From: UBA2128 sp964534955
GTDB taxonomy: Bacteria > Fidelibacterota > Marinisomatia > Marinisomatales > UBA2128
Assembly: GCA_964534955.1 (NCBI GenBank)
Contig: CAZHRR010000107.1
Span: 1 to 8,757 of the forward strand
Direction: 5' to 3'
DNA length: 8,757 nt
Position 1 is the first letter of the stretch, and every line of letters begins with the position of its first letter. A program made the position numbers and the translations under genes. Below the pieces are notes generated by a model. The model had not been told where the DNA came from, ran no database searches, and saw nothing but the letters and a program-made list of their open reading frames with translations. Below are positions 1-6,548 of the stretch, in pieces.

Positions 1-194
1 TGAGTATTTATGTAGATCCCAAATTATTAGATTGGTTTGTTACGGAATACCCAAAGCATTGCAAGCTGAAACTGGATTTGGGGAAGAGTTGTGTTCGGTT
101 AAAAAAGATGGAGGACATACCGTACGAATTATTAGGTGAATTGGTGCAAAAAATGTCAGCAGAAGATTTGATAAAACTGTATGAAGAAATTTAA
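1..194 (+). CDS. DUF1801-family protein, C-terminal part (5' end outside window)
   Basis: An open frame enters at the left edge (first whole codon at position 3) and ends with TAA at 192-194, giving 63 visible residues. The stretch KLKLDLGKSCVRLKKMEDIP followed by YELLGELV and a final DLIKLYEEI matches, from memory, the usual C-terminus of DUF1801 proteins (YdhG/YjbR/CyaY-like fold), which typically read lDmGKSCIRFkk.eDlp and end in a Tyr-Glu-Glu helix. These are small cytoplasmic proteins of uncertain function, so no specific role is assigned. The visible part has no signal peptide or membrane segment. The next gene begins about 70 bases downstream on the same strand, so the two may be co-transcribed. 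The coding is A/T-rich like that gene and unlike the block beyond 1022. Family assignment is fairly secure; function is unknown. Confidence 0.75.
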   Translation, partial: SIYVDPKLLDWFVTEYPKHCKLKLDLGKSCVRLKKMEDIPYELLGELVQKMSAEDLIKLYEEI

Positions 195-262
195 AAAGTA
201 GTAAACGTATTGGACTTTTGAAAAAATGAAAGAAATTGTACTTCCTGTGTTTATTTGATTAC

Positions 263-973
263 ATGAACATCACAACTCTTAAAAGAGAAATAATAAAAAG
301 ATTAAAGGCTGCCTCTGACATAAATAAGGCTAAAGGTGCAAAAAAATACTATCCTACTAATATGAAGGTTTTGGGGGTTAGAATTCCAGACTTAAAACAA
401 GTCTTGAATAGTTACAAACCAATAATAAAACAGCTTTCAGCAACAGAAAAAATCAAACTTATTAAGGAACTGATAAACACAGATATTTTCGAGTGTCAGC
501 AATTTGGATTTGAAATTATCAATTACGATAAAAAACTAATTTCTCATCTTACTGAAAAAGATGCTTTTGAAATGCAGAAGAATCTCGATAATTGGCTTTC
601 AGTGGATTATTTCGCTGGCGTTCTGCTCGGTCCTTTGTGGAGAGAAGGACAAATATCAGATAAAAAAATAGAGCAATTCGCAAAATCAAAGGACTTTTGG
701 GAAAGAAGAATTGCTGTAGTTTCCACTGTAGCATTAAACCAAAAAGCACGTGGCGGAAAGGGTGATGTCAAGAGAACAATAAAAATTTGTTCATTAGTAG
801 TAAAAGATGACAATGATATGGTAATCAAGGCGCTATCTTGGGCGTTGCGTGAATTAGTAAAAGTAGAAAAACTACCTGTTGTGGAATTTATGAATAAATA
901 TAACGATGTTCTTTCAGCAAAAGTCAAAAGAGAAGTCGGCAATAAATTAGACTTTGGAACAAAGAATAAATGA
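263..973 (+). CDS. AlkD-type DNA alkylation repair protein (HEAT-like repeat DNA glycosylase)
   Basis: Predicted 236-residue cytoplasmic glycosylase that would excise alkylated bases (3-methyl and 7-methyl purines in studied relatives). The early block KYYPTNMKVLGVRIPDL (29-45) is the N-terminal AlkD signature. Comparing by eye with Bacillus cereus AlkD, the active-site residues appear conserved: W111 and D115 in NWLSVD (for WDSVD), R149 in FWERR, and W193 in KALSWALRE. The rest is helical HEAT-like repeat sequence, and the length is normal for the family (about 230-240). A frame-extending TTG exists at 236, but ATG 263 (MNITTLKREI) is preferred because it gives the usual length; the nine extra residues are hydrophobic and unlike the family. 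No clear Shine-Dalgarno precedes either start. It follows a DUF1801 gene on the same strand and ends 48 bases from the convergent hydroxylase operon. It has no evident link to purine catabolism. Confidence 0.9.
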   Translation: MNITTLKREIIKRLKAASDINKAKGAKKYYPTNMKVLGVRIPDLKQVLNSYKPIIKQLSATEKIKLIKELINTDIFECQQFGFEIINYDKKLISHLTEKDAFEMQKNLDNWLSVDYFAGVLLGPLWREGQISDKKIEQFAKSKDFWERRIAVVSTVALNQKARGGKGDVKRTIKICSLVVKDDNDMVIKALSWALRELVKVEKLPVVEFMNKYNDVLSAKVKREVGNKLDFGTKNK

Positions 974-1021
974 TAGGTGTTTTGAAAATATAATCTATAA
1001 AATTTAGTATTTCCTTAAACG
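974..1021. other. Convergent intergenic junction with composition change
   Basis: This 48-base A/T-rich spacer separates two convergent transcription units: the AlkD-like gene reading in from the left and the FAD-subunit gene reading in from the right. I see no GC-rich hairpin with a T-tract on either strand, so no intrinsic terminator can be called. DNA to the left is visibly more A/T-rich than DNA to the right. Confidence 0.6.
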
Positions 1022-1858
1022 TTAATCACGCAATTCTTGTTTTATATAAAAATGTAAGACATTCTTAAGAGCTTTGCTCCGGTAGTCAGCAGTGGCCCGG
1101 ATATCATCAATGGGAGCAATATTATCATCAACAAGCTTGATCGCTTCATCTAAATCTATTCCTTCCATAACAGCTTTAGAAAAACGGTCTAAGGTAGCAA
1201 CGGTAGGTGCTACAGCTCCGGCGGCAACTGTAAGTGATTTTAGTAAACGATCTGAATTTTTCTCATATACGATGGCAACGTTCACAACAGATATGGCCAT
1301 GGACTGTCTGAGTCCCAGTTTGTAAAAAAGAGAATATTCTTCCCGGACAGGCAGACTGATGGTTGTCAGGACTTCCAGCGGCTGCAGTTTTGTTTCACCC
1401 GGTCCGGTAATGAATTCACTGATAGGCATTTGTCGTTCACCATCCGGTCCTAAAAGAGTGATCATGGCATTATGAGCATACAACCCCGGTAGTAAATCAC
1501 CTGCAGGTGAAGCGTTACAGATGTTGCCTCCAATTGTAGCTCTATTGCGAATTTGTACGCCTGCGAACTGACTGGCTGCATCAGAAAGTGCTGTGAATTT
1601 ATCTTCGATCAATTTGGTGTTCAGGATATCCTGAACTGTTGTGAGAGCACCAATTTTAATTTCTCCATTACTCTCATGGATTCCTGCTAATCCGGTCATC
1701 TTCTTCAGATCAACCAAATAGTTAGGCAGCAATAACGACTCCTGCTCCCATAGCGGCATCAGATCCGTTCCTCCGGCTATAAAGGAAGTACTGTCCTGTG
1801 GTAAATCAGACAGCATCTGCGAGAGGTCTCCGGTATTTCTTGGTGTATAATATTTCAC
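1022..1858 (-). CDS. Molybdenum hydroxylase FAD-binding subunit (xanthine dehydrogenase family, XdhB/YgfM/CoxM-like)
   Basis: Predicted 278-residue FAD subunit of a three-part molybdenum hydroxylase, passing electrons from the 2Fe-2S subunit to an acceptor. Family motifs are clear: FIAGGTDLMP (26-35) is the first FAD pyrophosphate-binding loop, and ATIGGNICNASPAGDLLP (107-124) is the second and strongest signature. The C-terminal block DDIRATADYRSKALKNVL (251-268) matches the usual end of the family. Length is normal (about 280). The start is GTG at 1858, overlapping the upstream 2Fe-2S gene by four bases (GTGA), with a strong ribosome binding site six bases away, so translational coupling is expected. 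It is the last gene of the - strand block. The molybdopterin large subunit is not in the window, so the substrate cannot be read from these two subunits; purine (xanthine-like) is inferred from the neighbours. Nicotinate or aldehyde-type hydroxylases would look similar. Confidence 0.93.
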   Translation of the reverse strand: MKYYTPRNTGDLSQMLSDLPQDSTSFIAGGTDLMPLWEQESLLLPNYLVDLKKMTGLAGIHESNGEIKIGALTTVQDILNTKLIEDKFTALSDAASQFAGVQIRNRATIGGNICNASPAGDLLPGLYAHNAMITLLGPDGERQMPISEFITGPGETKLQPLEVLTTISLPVREEYSLFYKLGLRQSMAISVVNVAIVYEKNSDRLLKSLTVAAGAVAPTVATLDRFSKAVMEGIDLDEAIKLVDDNIAPIDDIRATADYRSKALKNVLHFYIKQELRD

Positions 1859-2343
1859 GATTCACCCCTCCCCACTGCTTCAATGGCATCCACGATCTTT
1901 TGATAGCCGGTGCAGCGGCAGATATTTCCGGCTAACTCGTTTTGGATAGTCTCTCGTGAGGGTGATGGATGGTTTTCCAAGATCTGCTCACCTATTAATA
2001 CCATCCCCGGAATACAGTATCCACATTGGACTGAATGATGGTCTACAAATGCCTGTTGAAGCTTAGTAAGTCTATCTCCACTTGAGTAACCTTCGATTGT
2101 CGATATTACTGAGCCTTCAGCTTCTACGGCCAGGATGAGGCAGGAATTCACCGTTTTTCCATCCATTAATATTGTACAGGCGCCGCATTCTCCCTCAGCA
2201 CACACTTCCTTTGAACCGGTCAGGTTCAGTTCAGCCCGCAGAAAATCTAGCAGCCGCATGTGGGAAGGGACTGTTTTCTCAATCACTTCCCCATTTACGG
2301 TCAGAGATATGGAATAATAATCAGGGTGTTCAACGTAAATCAT
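1855..2343 (-). CDS. Molybdenum hydroxylase 2Fe-2S subunit (xanthine dehydrogenase family, XdhC/CoxS-like)
   Basis: Predicted 162-residue iron-sulfur subunit that carries electrons from the molybdenum centre to FAD. Both clusters of the family are complete. The N-terminal plant-ferredoxin-type domain has C48, C53, C56 (CAEGECGACTI) and C68 (VNSC). The C-terminal four-helix domain has C107 and C110 (QCGYCIPGM) with C142 and C144 (NICRCTGYQ). The CRCTGY motif and the length (about 155-165) are typical. The start is ATG 2343, preceded by only a weak purine-rich stretch; the N-terminus (MIYVEHPDYYSISLTVNGE) is slightly longer than the minimal family start. It follows the long PLP-enzyme gene by 44 bases and overlaps the FAD-subunit gene by four. 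In E. coli the three xdh subunits are adjacent; here the large subunit is missing from between or beside these two, so they must pair with one encoded elsewhere. Confidence 0.95.
   Translation of the reverse strand: MIYVEHPDYYSISLTVNGEVIEKTVPSHMRLLDFLRAELNLTGSKEVCAEGECGACTILMDGKTVNSCLILAVEAEGSVISTIEGYSSGDRLTKLQQAFVDHHSVQCGYCIPGMVLIGEQILENHPSPSRETIQNELAGNICRCTGYQKIVDAIEAVGRGES
1865..1873 (-). promoter_or_regulatory. Ribosome binding site for the FAD subunit (supports GTG start)
   Basis: On the - strand this reads GGGGAGGGG, six bases before the GTG at 1858-1856. It lies inside the end of the 2Fe-2S coding sequence. Its strength and spacing support the GTG start and the four-base gene overlap. 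Confidence 0.75.
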
Positions 2344-2387
2344 TCTATTGTCGCTGCCCCTGCACAGTTAAGACACAATTCAGGCAG

Positions 2388-3851
2388 TTAATTAAGCAAA
2401 CCTGTTCTCTCATTAAACTCATCAATCAGGTGATCTATTTCGTCTATCTGATCGTGCATATCAGTCCAGTAATTGGAATCATACCATTGAGCCTGTATTT
2501 CGTCGAAAGCCTTACCCTGTTGCTCCACCCATGTGAAGTACTTCAGGTTATGAATACGTTTTTTAGTCATGTATGTCAGTTCTTCAACATAGTCAACGGT
2601 AGTTCCTATCAGATACTTGTGATAAGCAGCTGAGGCATCCAGATCTGTGAATTCACCCCGTACTTCTGTTAATTCACGCAAACGGCTATTATACATTTCC
2701 ATGGAATCGGTTAGTATTGTCATGACCACATCACCTTCTCCAAGCTCATAGTACTTGGCAAATTTTATGGCTGAAAGCAGATTAGCTACGCCGGAAATCC
2801 CAAGCAAAGGCAAGGAATTTATCATCTGTTCAGAAACCCCTTGGTCAGCAAGGTATCTTTTCCCGGCAGGCTCATTAAAGAGCCGAATCAGTGACATGGG
2901 AGCTTCATCATCAATGGCCATCACCATATCGGTGTTTTTCACGTTGTGTATCCACGGAATATGCTTGTCGCCAATGCCTTCAATTCGGTGAGAGCCGAAG
3001 CCGTTATACATTAAAGTTGGGCATTGCAGTGCTTCGCTGGCGGCAATCTTGCTTGCTGGGAACAGGCTCTTCAGATAGTCGCCGCTGCCAATGGTTCCTG
3101 CAGAACCTGTTGTGTACACGGCTCCGCGAAATTCATCATTCGGCCTCATGATCTTTTCAAGGATTTCCGCTAAGGCTCGTCCAGTCACGTTGTAGTGCCA
3201 CAGGAAATTCCCAAATTCATCAAACTGGTTGAATATCACCAGATCTTCACCGGATTCGCGGAGTTCCCAGCACTTATCAAAGATCTCCTTAACATTGCTC
3301 TCACTGCCCGGAGTCTTAATCGTCTCGCCTGCTACGGATGCAAGCCAGTCAAAACGCTCCTGACTCATCTCTTCCGGCAGAATTGCAACGGAATCACATC
3401 CCAAAAGGGTTGAATCGTACGCCCCGCCCCGGCAATAGTTACCGGTTGATGGCCATACGGCCTTCTGTGTAGAAGGATCGAATTGACCCGTAATCAGTCT
3501 GGGGACAAGACAGCCGAATGCAGCTCCGACTTTATGCGAACCTGTAGGAAACCATTTCCCGACGGGAGCTACGATACGTGCATCAACACCGGTAATCTCA
3601 CTGGGAAATTCAATTAAATTTACATCACCAAATCCGCCTCCGTGAGTCACTGACTTATTCTTCCAGGTAATGCGAAAAAGGTTAAGTGGATTTACATCCC
3701 AAAGACCAACATCCGATAGCTTATTTTTTATTGAATCGGGAATCAAAGCAGGATTGATCTGCTGTTGAAATGTGGGAATAATAATAATCTTTTCCCTGGC
3801 ACGCTCGATGGCTCTATCCAGTGCAGATGGGTCAATTGTCAAGTCTATCAT
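2388..3851 (-). CDS. Fold-type II PLP-dependent enzyme, cysteine synthase/tryptophan synthase-beta superfamily (putative lyase)
   Basis: This 487-residue PLP enzyme is not one I can name. PLP features, in order: K107 in PTGSHKVGAAF is the expected Schiff-base lysine; PSTGNYCRGGA (134-144) is the Ser-Thr-Gly-Asn loop that holds substrate carboxylate in this superfamily; TTGSAGTIGSGDYL (247-260) is the glycine-rich cofactor phosphate loop; GISGVANLLSAIKFA (351-365) and LTDSMEMYNSR (380-390) follow in the C-terminal half. It is longer than cysteine synthase (about 310) and lacks the lysine motif I recall for YgeX diaminopropionate ammonia-lyase. The last 80 or so residues are rich in acidic and aromatic residues and look like an accessory extension. 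The ATG at 3851 has a good Shine-Dalgarno (AGAGGAAA on the - strand). It lies 32 bases after the threonine-synthase-like gene and 44 before the 2Fe-2S gene. A deaminating or beta-eliminating role in nitrogen catabolism is inferred from context only. Confidence 0.85.
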   Translation of the reverse strand: MIDLTIDPSALDRAIERAREKIIIIPTFQQQINPALIPDSIKNKLSDVGLWDVNPLNLFRITWKNKSVTHGGGFGDVNLIEFPSEITGVDARIVAPVGKWFPTGSHKVGAAFGCLVPRLITGQFDPSTQKAVWPSTGNYCRGGAYDSTLLGCDSVAILPEEMSQERFDWLASVAGETIKTPGSESNVKEIFDKCWELRESGEDLVIFNQFDEFGNFLWHYNVTGRALAEILEKIMRPNDEFRGAVYTTGSAGTIGSGDYLKSLFPASKIAASEALQCPTLMYNGFGSHRIEGIGDKHIPWIHNVKNTDMVMAIDDEAPMSLIRLFNEPAGKRYLADQGVSEQMINSLPLLGISGVANLLSAIKFAKYYELGEGDVVMTILTDSMEMYNSRLRELTEVRGEFTDLDASAAYHKYLIGTTVDYVEELTYMTKKRIHNLKYFTWVEQQGKAFDEIQAQWYDSNYWTDMHDQIDEIDHLIDEFNERTGLLN

Positions 3852-3883
3852 TTTTCATTTTCCTCTAATACTGGTTGCTACTA

Positions 3884-5134
3884 TTATGTTATTTTTCTCT
3901 TTAAATCAGCGATATTCGGTTCCACTGTCATCGTTGTTGTACCAACCAATTCTACTGCTTTCATGGCGCCTTCCACATCTTTCAGTCCATTTCCTGTGTT
4001 CAAAATAACAATCCTATCATCAGGCGATACTAAGCTGGATTCTACAGCTTTGACCAAACCGGCGAAAGCGGCAGCTCCTGCGGGTTCACCGAATACACCA
4101 CTCCCACGCGCCATGGTAGGAATAGCAGTGAGAATTTCATCATCTGTCACGCTGATATAAGCACCATTTGTCTCCTTGACAGCTCTCATGGCTTTGATGC
4201 GGTCACGGGGTAGACCAGCGCAGATACTGTCCGCTGCAGTTTGAGCAACTATGGCAGGTTTAGTCAACACGTCCTCGTCGTTTTTCCACGCCTGGTACAT
4301 GTAGTCACTGCCGCTGGACTGAACACCAATGATCCTTGGCATTCGGTCAATCCACCCCAAGGCAAGCAGGTCTTTCAAACCTTTGTGAAGACCTCCGATG
4401 ATACAGCCGTCCCCCACGCTTACAAAAATCACATCTGGTGCATCCCAATCAAGCTGTTCACAGATTTCGTAACTGGCTGTCTTCTTCCCCTCACTCATGT
4501 ATGGATTATAACCAGTATTACGGTTGTACCAGCCATATTCCTTAACTGCTTCTATGCAGAGTATGAATGCATCATCATAAGTGCCTTTAACCAGTATAAC
4601 TTTAGAGCCAAATACCAGCAGCTGGACCACTTTGGCTTTTGGGGCGGATTCCGGAACAAAAATGACATTCTTTTGTCCTACGCTGGCGCAAAGACCGCTT
4701 AAAGCCGCCGCTGCGTTTCCTGTACTGGCGGTTGTGATGATTTCTGTCCCCTTTTCCTGTGCCTTAACAATAGCAATCGCGCTGGCTCTATCTTTGAAAG
4801 AAGCCGTCGGTAATTGCCCATCATCTTTTACCCACAAATGTTTCAATCCAAGGTCTTCCGTAAGACGATCAGTCTTATAAAGTGGTGTCCAGCCAACTGT
4901 TAGCGGAGGTACTTCAGAATCTGGTTTAACTGGAAGGAGTGGCTTATATCGCCATATTGTGTAATCTCTGGAATTTTTCAGATCATCCTTATCAATGTCA
5001 TGTAATATCTTATCATAGTCATACAACACGTCTACAATGCCTTCATCTCCATGGTCTGGACATATGTAGTCAATCTCATCAACGGCGTATTCCTGGCCGC
5101 ATATCAGGCATTTTAAGCCAATTACGTGTTTCAT
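3884..5134 (-). CDS. Threonine synthase-like PLP enzyme with N-terminal zinc-ribbon-like motif
   Basis: Predicted 416-residue fold-type II PLP enzyme. An N-terminal CxxC...CxxH set (C9, C12, C25, H28) looks like a small zinc ribbon, as in many threonine synthase paralogues. The catalytic core is clear: K114 in LPTASFKDRAS is the PLP lysine, ASTGNAAAAL (136-145) is the substrate/cofactor loop, VGDGCIIGGL (240-249) is the glycine-rich phosphate loop, and GEPAGAAAFAGL (349-360) and LNTGNGLKD (378-386) are threonine-synthase hallmarks. True threonine synthase makes threonine from O-phosphohomoserine, but there are no homoserine-pathway genes here. The gene sits between carbamate kinase and another PLP enzyme, so a paralogue with a lyase or replacement function in the catabolic pathway seems more likely. 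ATG 5134 has no visible Shine-Dalgarno, unlike its neighbours, and sits just downstream of a heptamer-repeat spacer. Family is certain; substrate is open. Confidence 0.88.
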   Translation of the reverse strand: MKHVIGLKCLICGQEYAVDEIDYICPDHGDEGIVDVLYDYDKILHDIDKDDLKNSRDYTIWRYKPLLPVKPDSEVPPLTVGWTPLYKTDRLTEDLGLKHLWVKDDGQLPTASFKDRASAIAIVKAQEKGTEIITTASTGNAAAALSGLCASVGQKNVIFVPESAPKAKVVQLLVFGSKVILVKGTYDDAFILCIEAVKEYGWYNRNTGYNPYMSEGKKTASYEICEQLDWDAPDVIFVSVGDGCIIGGLHKGLKDLLALGWIDRMPRIIGVQSSGSDYMYQAWKNDEDVLTKPAIVAQTAADSICAGLPRDRIKAMRAVKETNGAYISVTDDEILTAIPTMARGSGVFGEPAGAAAFAGLVKAVESSLVSPDDRIVILNTGNGLKDVEGAMKAVELVGTTTMTVEPNIADLKRKIT

Positions 5135-5154
5135 TTGTATATCATTGTTTTATT

Positions 5155-5196
5155 TATCACCTATCACAAGTTACCAATCACCAGTTATTTATCCAT
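5155..5196. repeat. Degenerate heptamer tandem repeat, array 1
   Basis: Six consecutive seven-base units can be read: TATCACC, TATCACA, AGTTACC, AATCACC, AGTTATT, TATCCAT. They resemble each other in a wAtcACc/AgTTAcc pattern. The array lies immediately upstream of the threonine-synthase-like gene and resembles the short tandemly repeated heptamers of intergenic DNA in some bacteria. Its partner array is at 5256-5294. Confidence 0.55.
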
Positions 5197-5201
5197 CGTA
5201 T

Positions 5202-5240
5202 CCCGCTCAGATATCGCCATATGGCACAAATATAGGCGGG
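5202..5240. repeat. Near-symmetric palindrome / stem-loop between carbamate kinase and threonine-synthase-like genes
   Basis: The core GCCATATGGC (5216-5225) is a perfect ten-base palindrome. It is flanked almost symmetrically by ATAT (5211-5214 and 5230-5233) and by CCCGC (5202-5206) with GCGGG (5236-5240). The two heptamer arrays lie on either side. No T-tract follows on the - strand, so it is not a standard intrinsic terminator. It could be an operator, an mRNA processing or stability hairpin, or a repeat unit. Confidence 0.5.
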
Positions 5241-5255
5241 AGTAGATGGACCACT

Positions 5256-5294
5256 CATCACTCACCAGTTACTAATTACTATTCACAAGTTACT
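5256..5294. repeat. Degenerate heptamer tandem repeat, array 2, running into the carbamate kinase stop codon
   Basis: Units in seven-base register are CATCACT, CACCAGT, TACTAAT, TACTATT, CACAAGT, then a partial TACT. The carbamate kinase stop codon (TAA on the - strand, positions 5292-5290) lies inside the array, so the repeat overlaps the gene's end by a few bases. The same sub-words (TCACcag, ttACTaa, CACAAGT) occur in array 1. Confidence 0.55.
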
Positions 5295-6240
5295 CCGGAG
5301 TAATATGTGTTCCTGTTTTGCCTGCCAGTGCATTTTCAAGATTCTGTGGATCAGTAATAATGACTTTCTTACCTCCCTTTTCCAGGAATTGAATGGCTGC
5401 TTCTATTTTGGGTGCCATACTGCCGGCAGCGAAATGTATCCCTTCTTCCAGATATTCTTTGGCTTCCTTTACTGTTATGGAATCGAGCCAGGTTTGTTCG
5501 GGTTTTCCAAAATTCAGCGCTACTTTTTCAACAGCCGTGCTCATGATAAACAATTCAGCATCAATGTTACTGGCAAGGAGAGATGATGCATAATCTTTGT
5601 CAATCACAGCTGCAATTCCTATAAGATCGCCCTTTTCATCAGAAGCTACTGGGATACCTCCACCACCCACTGCGATGACCACTAATCCAGCTTTGAGTAA
5701 AGCCTTGATTGCTTCTTCTTCTACGATTCGAATAGGACGTGGCGAGGGAACGACTCGCCGCCAACCGCGGTTAGAGTCCTCTACAACGTCCCAATTGTTA
5801 TTTTCACGTCGTCGAACTGCTTCCGTTTCGTCCATGAAAGATCCAATAGGTTTGGACGGGCTCTTGAAGGAAGGATCATCTTGTGATACCTCTACCTGAG
5901 TTACAATCGTAGCGGCATGTCGGTTTATACCCAGCCTTCTGAACTCGTTGTTGAGATTTTGTTGTAATGCGTAGCCAATGGCACCCTGAGTATCAGCACC
6001 GCAAACATCCAGTGGTATCTCATGCAGCTCATGAGCTGCCAACTCAGAACGGCGCAGGATAAATCCAACCTGGGGACCGTTTCCGTGAGAAATCGCAATA
6101 TCCCACCCGTCCCGGATCATTGACACTATATGTTCACAGGTTTCGTGTGCAGCGATGTACTGATCAAGTACAGTCTGATGTTGTCTGTCTTTAATCAGTG
6201 AATTACCTCCGATAGCAATTACGGCAAGTTTATTACTCAT
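5290..6240 (-). CDS. Carbamate kinase (ArcC/YqeA-like)
   Basis: Predicted 316-residue cytoplasmic kinase, used catabolically to make ATP and carbamate from carbamoyl phosphate and ADP; carbamate then breaks down to CO2 and ammonia. All family motifs are present: AIGGNSL (9-15), SHGNGPQVG (51-59), the LDVCGADTQGAIGY segment (77-90), AVGGGGIPV (190-198), GIAAVIDKDYASSLLA (208-223) with the nucleotide-site KD pair, and GSMAPKIEAAIQF (273-285). Length matches the usual 310-315. ATG 6240 has a fitting Shine-Dalgarno (GGAGAC on the - strand). It lies downstream of two carbamoyltransferase genes but is separated from them by a 447-base repeat-rich spacer. No arginine deiminase gene is visible, so a classic arginine deiminase pathway is not supported; carbamoyl phosphate from ureido-compound breakdown fits better. 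Confidence 0.95.
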   Translation of the reverse strand: MSNKLAVIAIGGNSLIKDRQHQTVLDQYIAAHETCEHIVSMIRDGWDIAISHGNGPQVGFILRRSELAAHELHEIPLDVCGADTQGAIGYALQQNLNNEFRRLGINRHAATIVTQVEVSQDDPSFKSPSKPIGSFMDETEAVRRRENNNWDVVEDSNRGWRRVVPSPRPIRIVEEEAIKALLKAGLVVIAVGGGGIPVASDEKGDLIGIAAVIDKDYASSLLASNIDAELFIMSTAVEKVALNFGKPEQTWLDSITVKEAKEYLEEGIHFAAGSMAPKIEAAIQFLEKGGKKVIITDPQNLENALAGKTGTHITPE

Positions 6241-6373
6241 TACGTCTCCATAAATCTGTATGAATGAATAAAAGTGGCATGATTGTTATGACAGACACTT
6301 CTGTTCATTTAATATTGCCTATTTACCAGGAGAAGGCTAAGGCATAGGCCAAGGCTTAGGCTCCTCTGTCTTC

Positions 6374-6397
6374 TACCCTGACATAAATGTCGGGGTA
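6374..6397 (+). repeat. Hairpin inside the composite element (TGACAT/ATGTC)
   Basis: The arms TACCCTGACAT (6374-6384) and ATGTCGGGGTA (6387-6397) are complementary over 11 positions with one T-G wobble on the + strand and only two bases between them. As - strand RNA the wobble becomes an A-C mismatch. No T-tract follows on either side. Confidence 0.6.
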
Positions 6398-6441
6398 AGT
6401 GACTGTATTTTAACAGATACAGAATATTACTTACCTCGTCC

Positions 6442-6478
6442 TTCCCGCCTGACCAATGACGGGCAGGCAGGGCGGGGA
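6442..6478. repeat. GC-rich palindrome (CCCGCC/GGCGGG)
   Basis: CCCGCC (6444-6449) pairs with GGCGGG (6471-6476), extendable by about two outer pairs, and an alternative inner stem pairs GCCTG (6447-6451) with CAGGC (6464-6468). This is far more GC-rich than its surroundings and looks like a small palindromic intergenic repeat. Confidence 0.5.
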
Positions 6479-6489
6479 TTTGAAAGTCC

Positions 6490-6548
6490 AGTACACTTTT
6501 AGGGGGTTTTTCCGAAGGATCTTGAGAAACCCCTTTCTGGAGTGTGCT
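6490..6548. repeat. Long imperfect stem-loop
   Basis: AGTACACT (6490-6497) pairs with AGTGTGCT (6541-6548) with one wobble. After a small internal loop, GGGGTTT (6503-6509) pairs with AAACCCC (6527-6533). The apical loop contains TCCGAAGGA, itself able to form a three-pair stem. This gives a hairpin of roughly 15 or more pairs without a clear downstream T-tract. Confidence 0.5.

Noticed and set aside
236..262. TTG start extending the AlkD-like protein by nine residues
   Set aside because: The added residues are hydrophobic and not family-like; ATG 263 gives the normal length.
607..942. A 111-codon - strand frame inside the AlkD-like gene
   Set aside because: It is the antisense shadow of a gene with conserved catalytic residues and has no recognisable domain.
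2172..2633. A 153-codon + strand frame across the 2Fe-2S and PLP genes
   Set aside because: It overlaps two well-supported genes on the opposite strand and has no family resemblance.
4241..4702. A 153-codon + strand frame inside the threonine-synthase-like gene
   Set aside because: Antisense shadow of a gene with intact PLP motifs.
5202..5240. Intrinsic terminator after carbamate kinase
   Set aside because: The stem is symmetric, but no T-tract follows in the direction of transcription.
5155..5294. CRISPR array
   Set aside because: Units are seven bases long, degenerate and have no spacers between conserved direct repeats.
5290..6240. Arginine deiminase pathway (arcABC) reading of the carbamate kinase and carbamoyltransferases
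   Set aside because: No arginine deiminase or arginine/ornithine antiporter is present, and neither carbamoyltransferase has the ornithine-binding HCLP motif.
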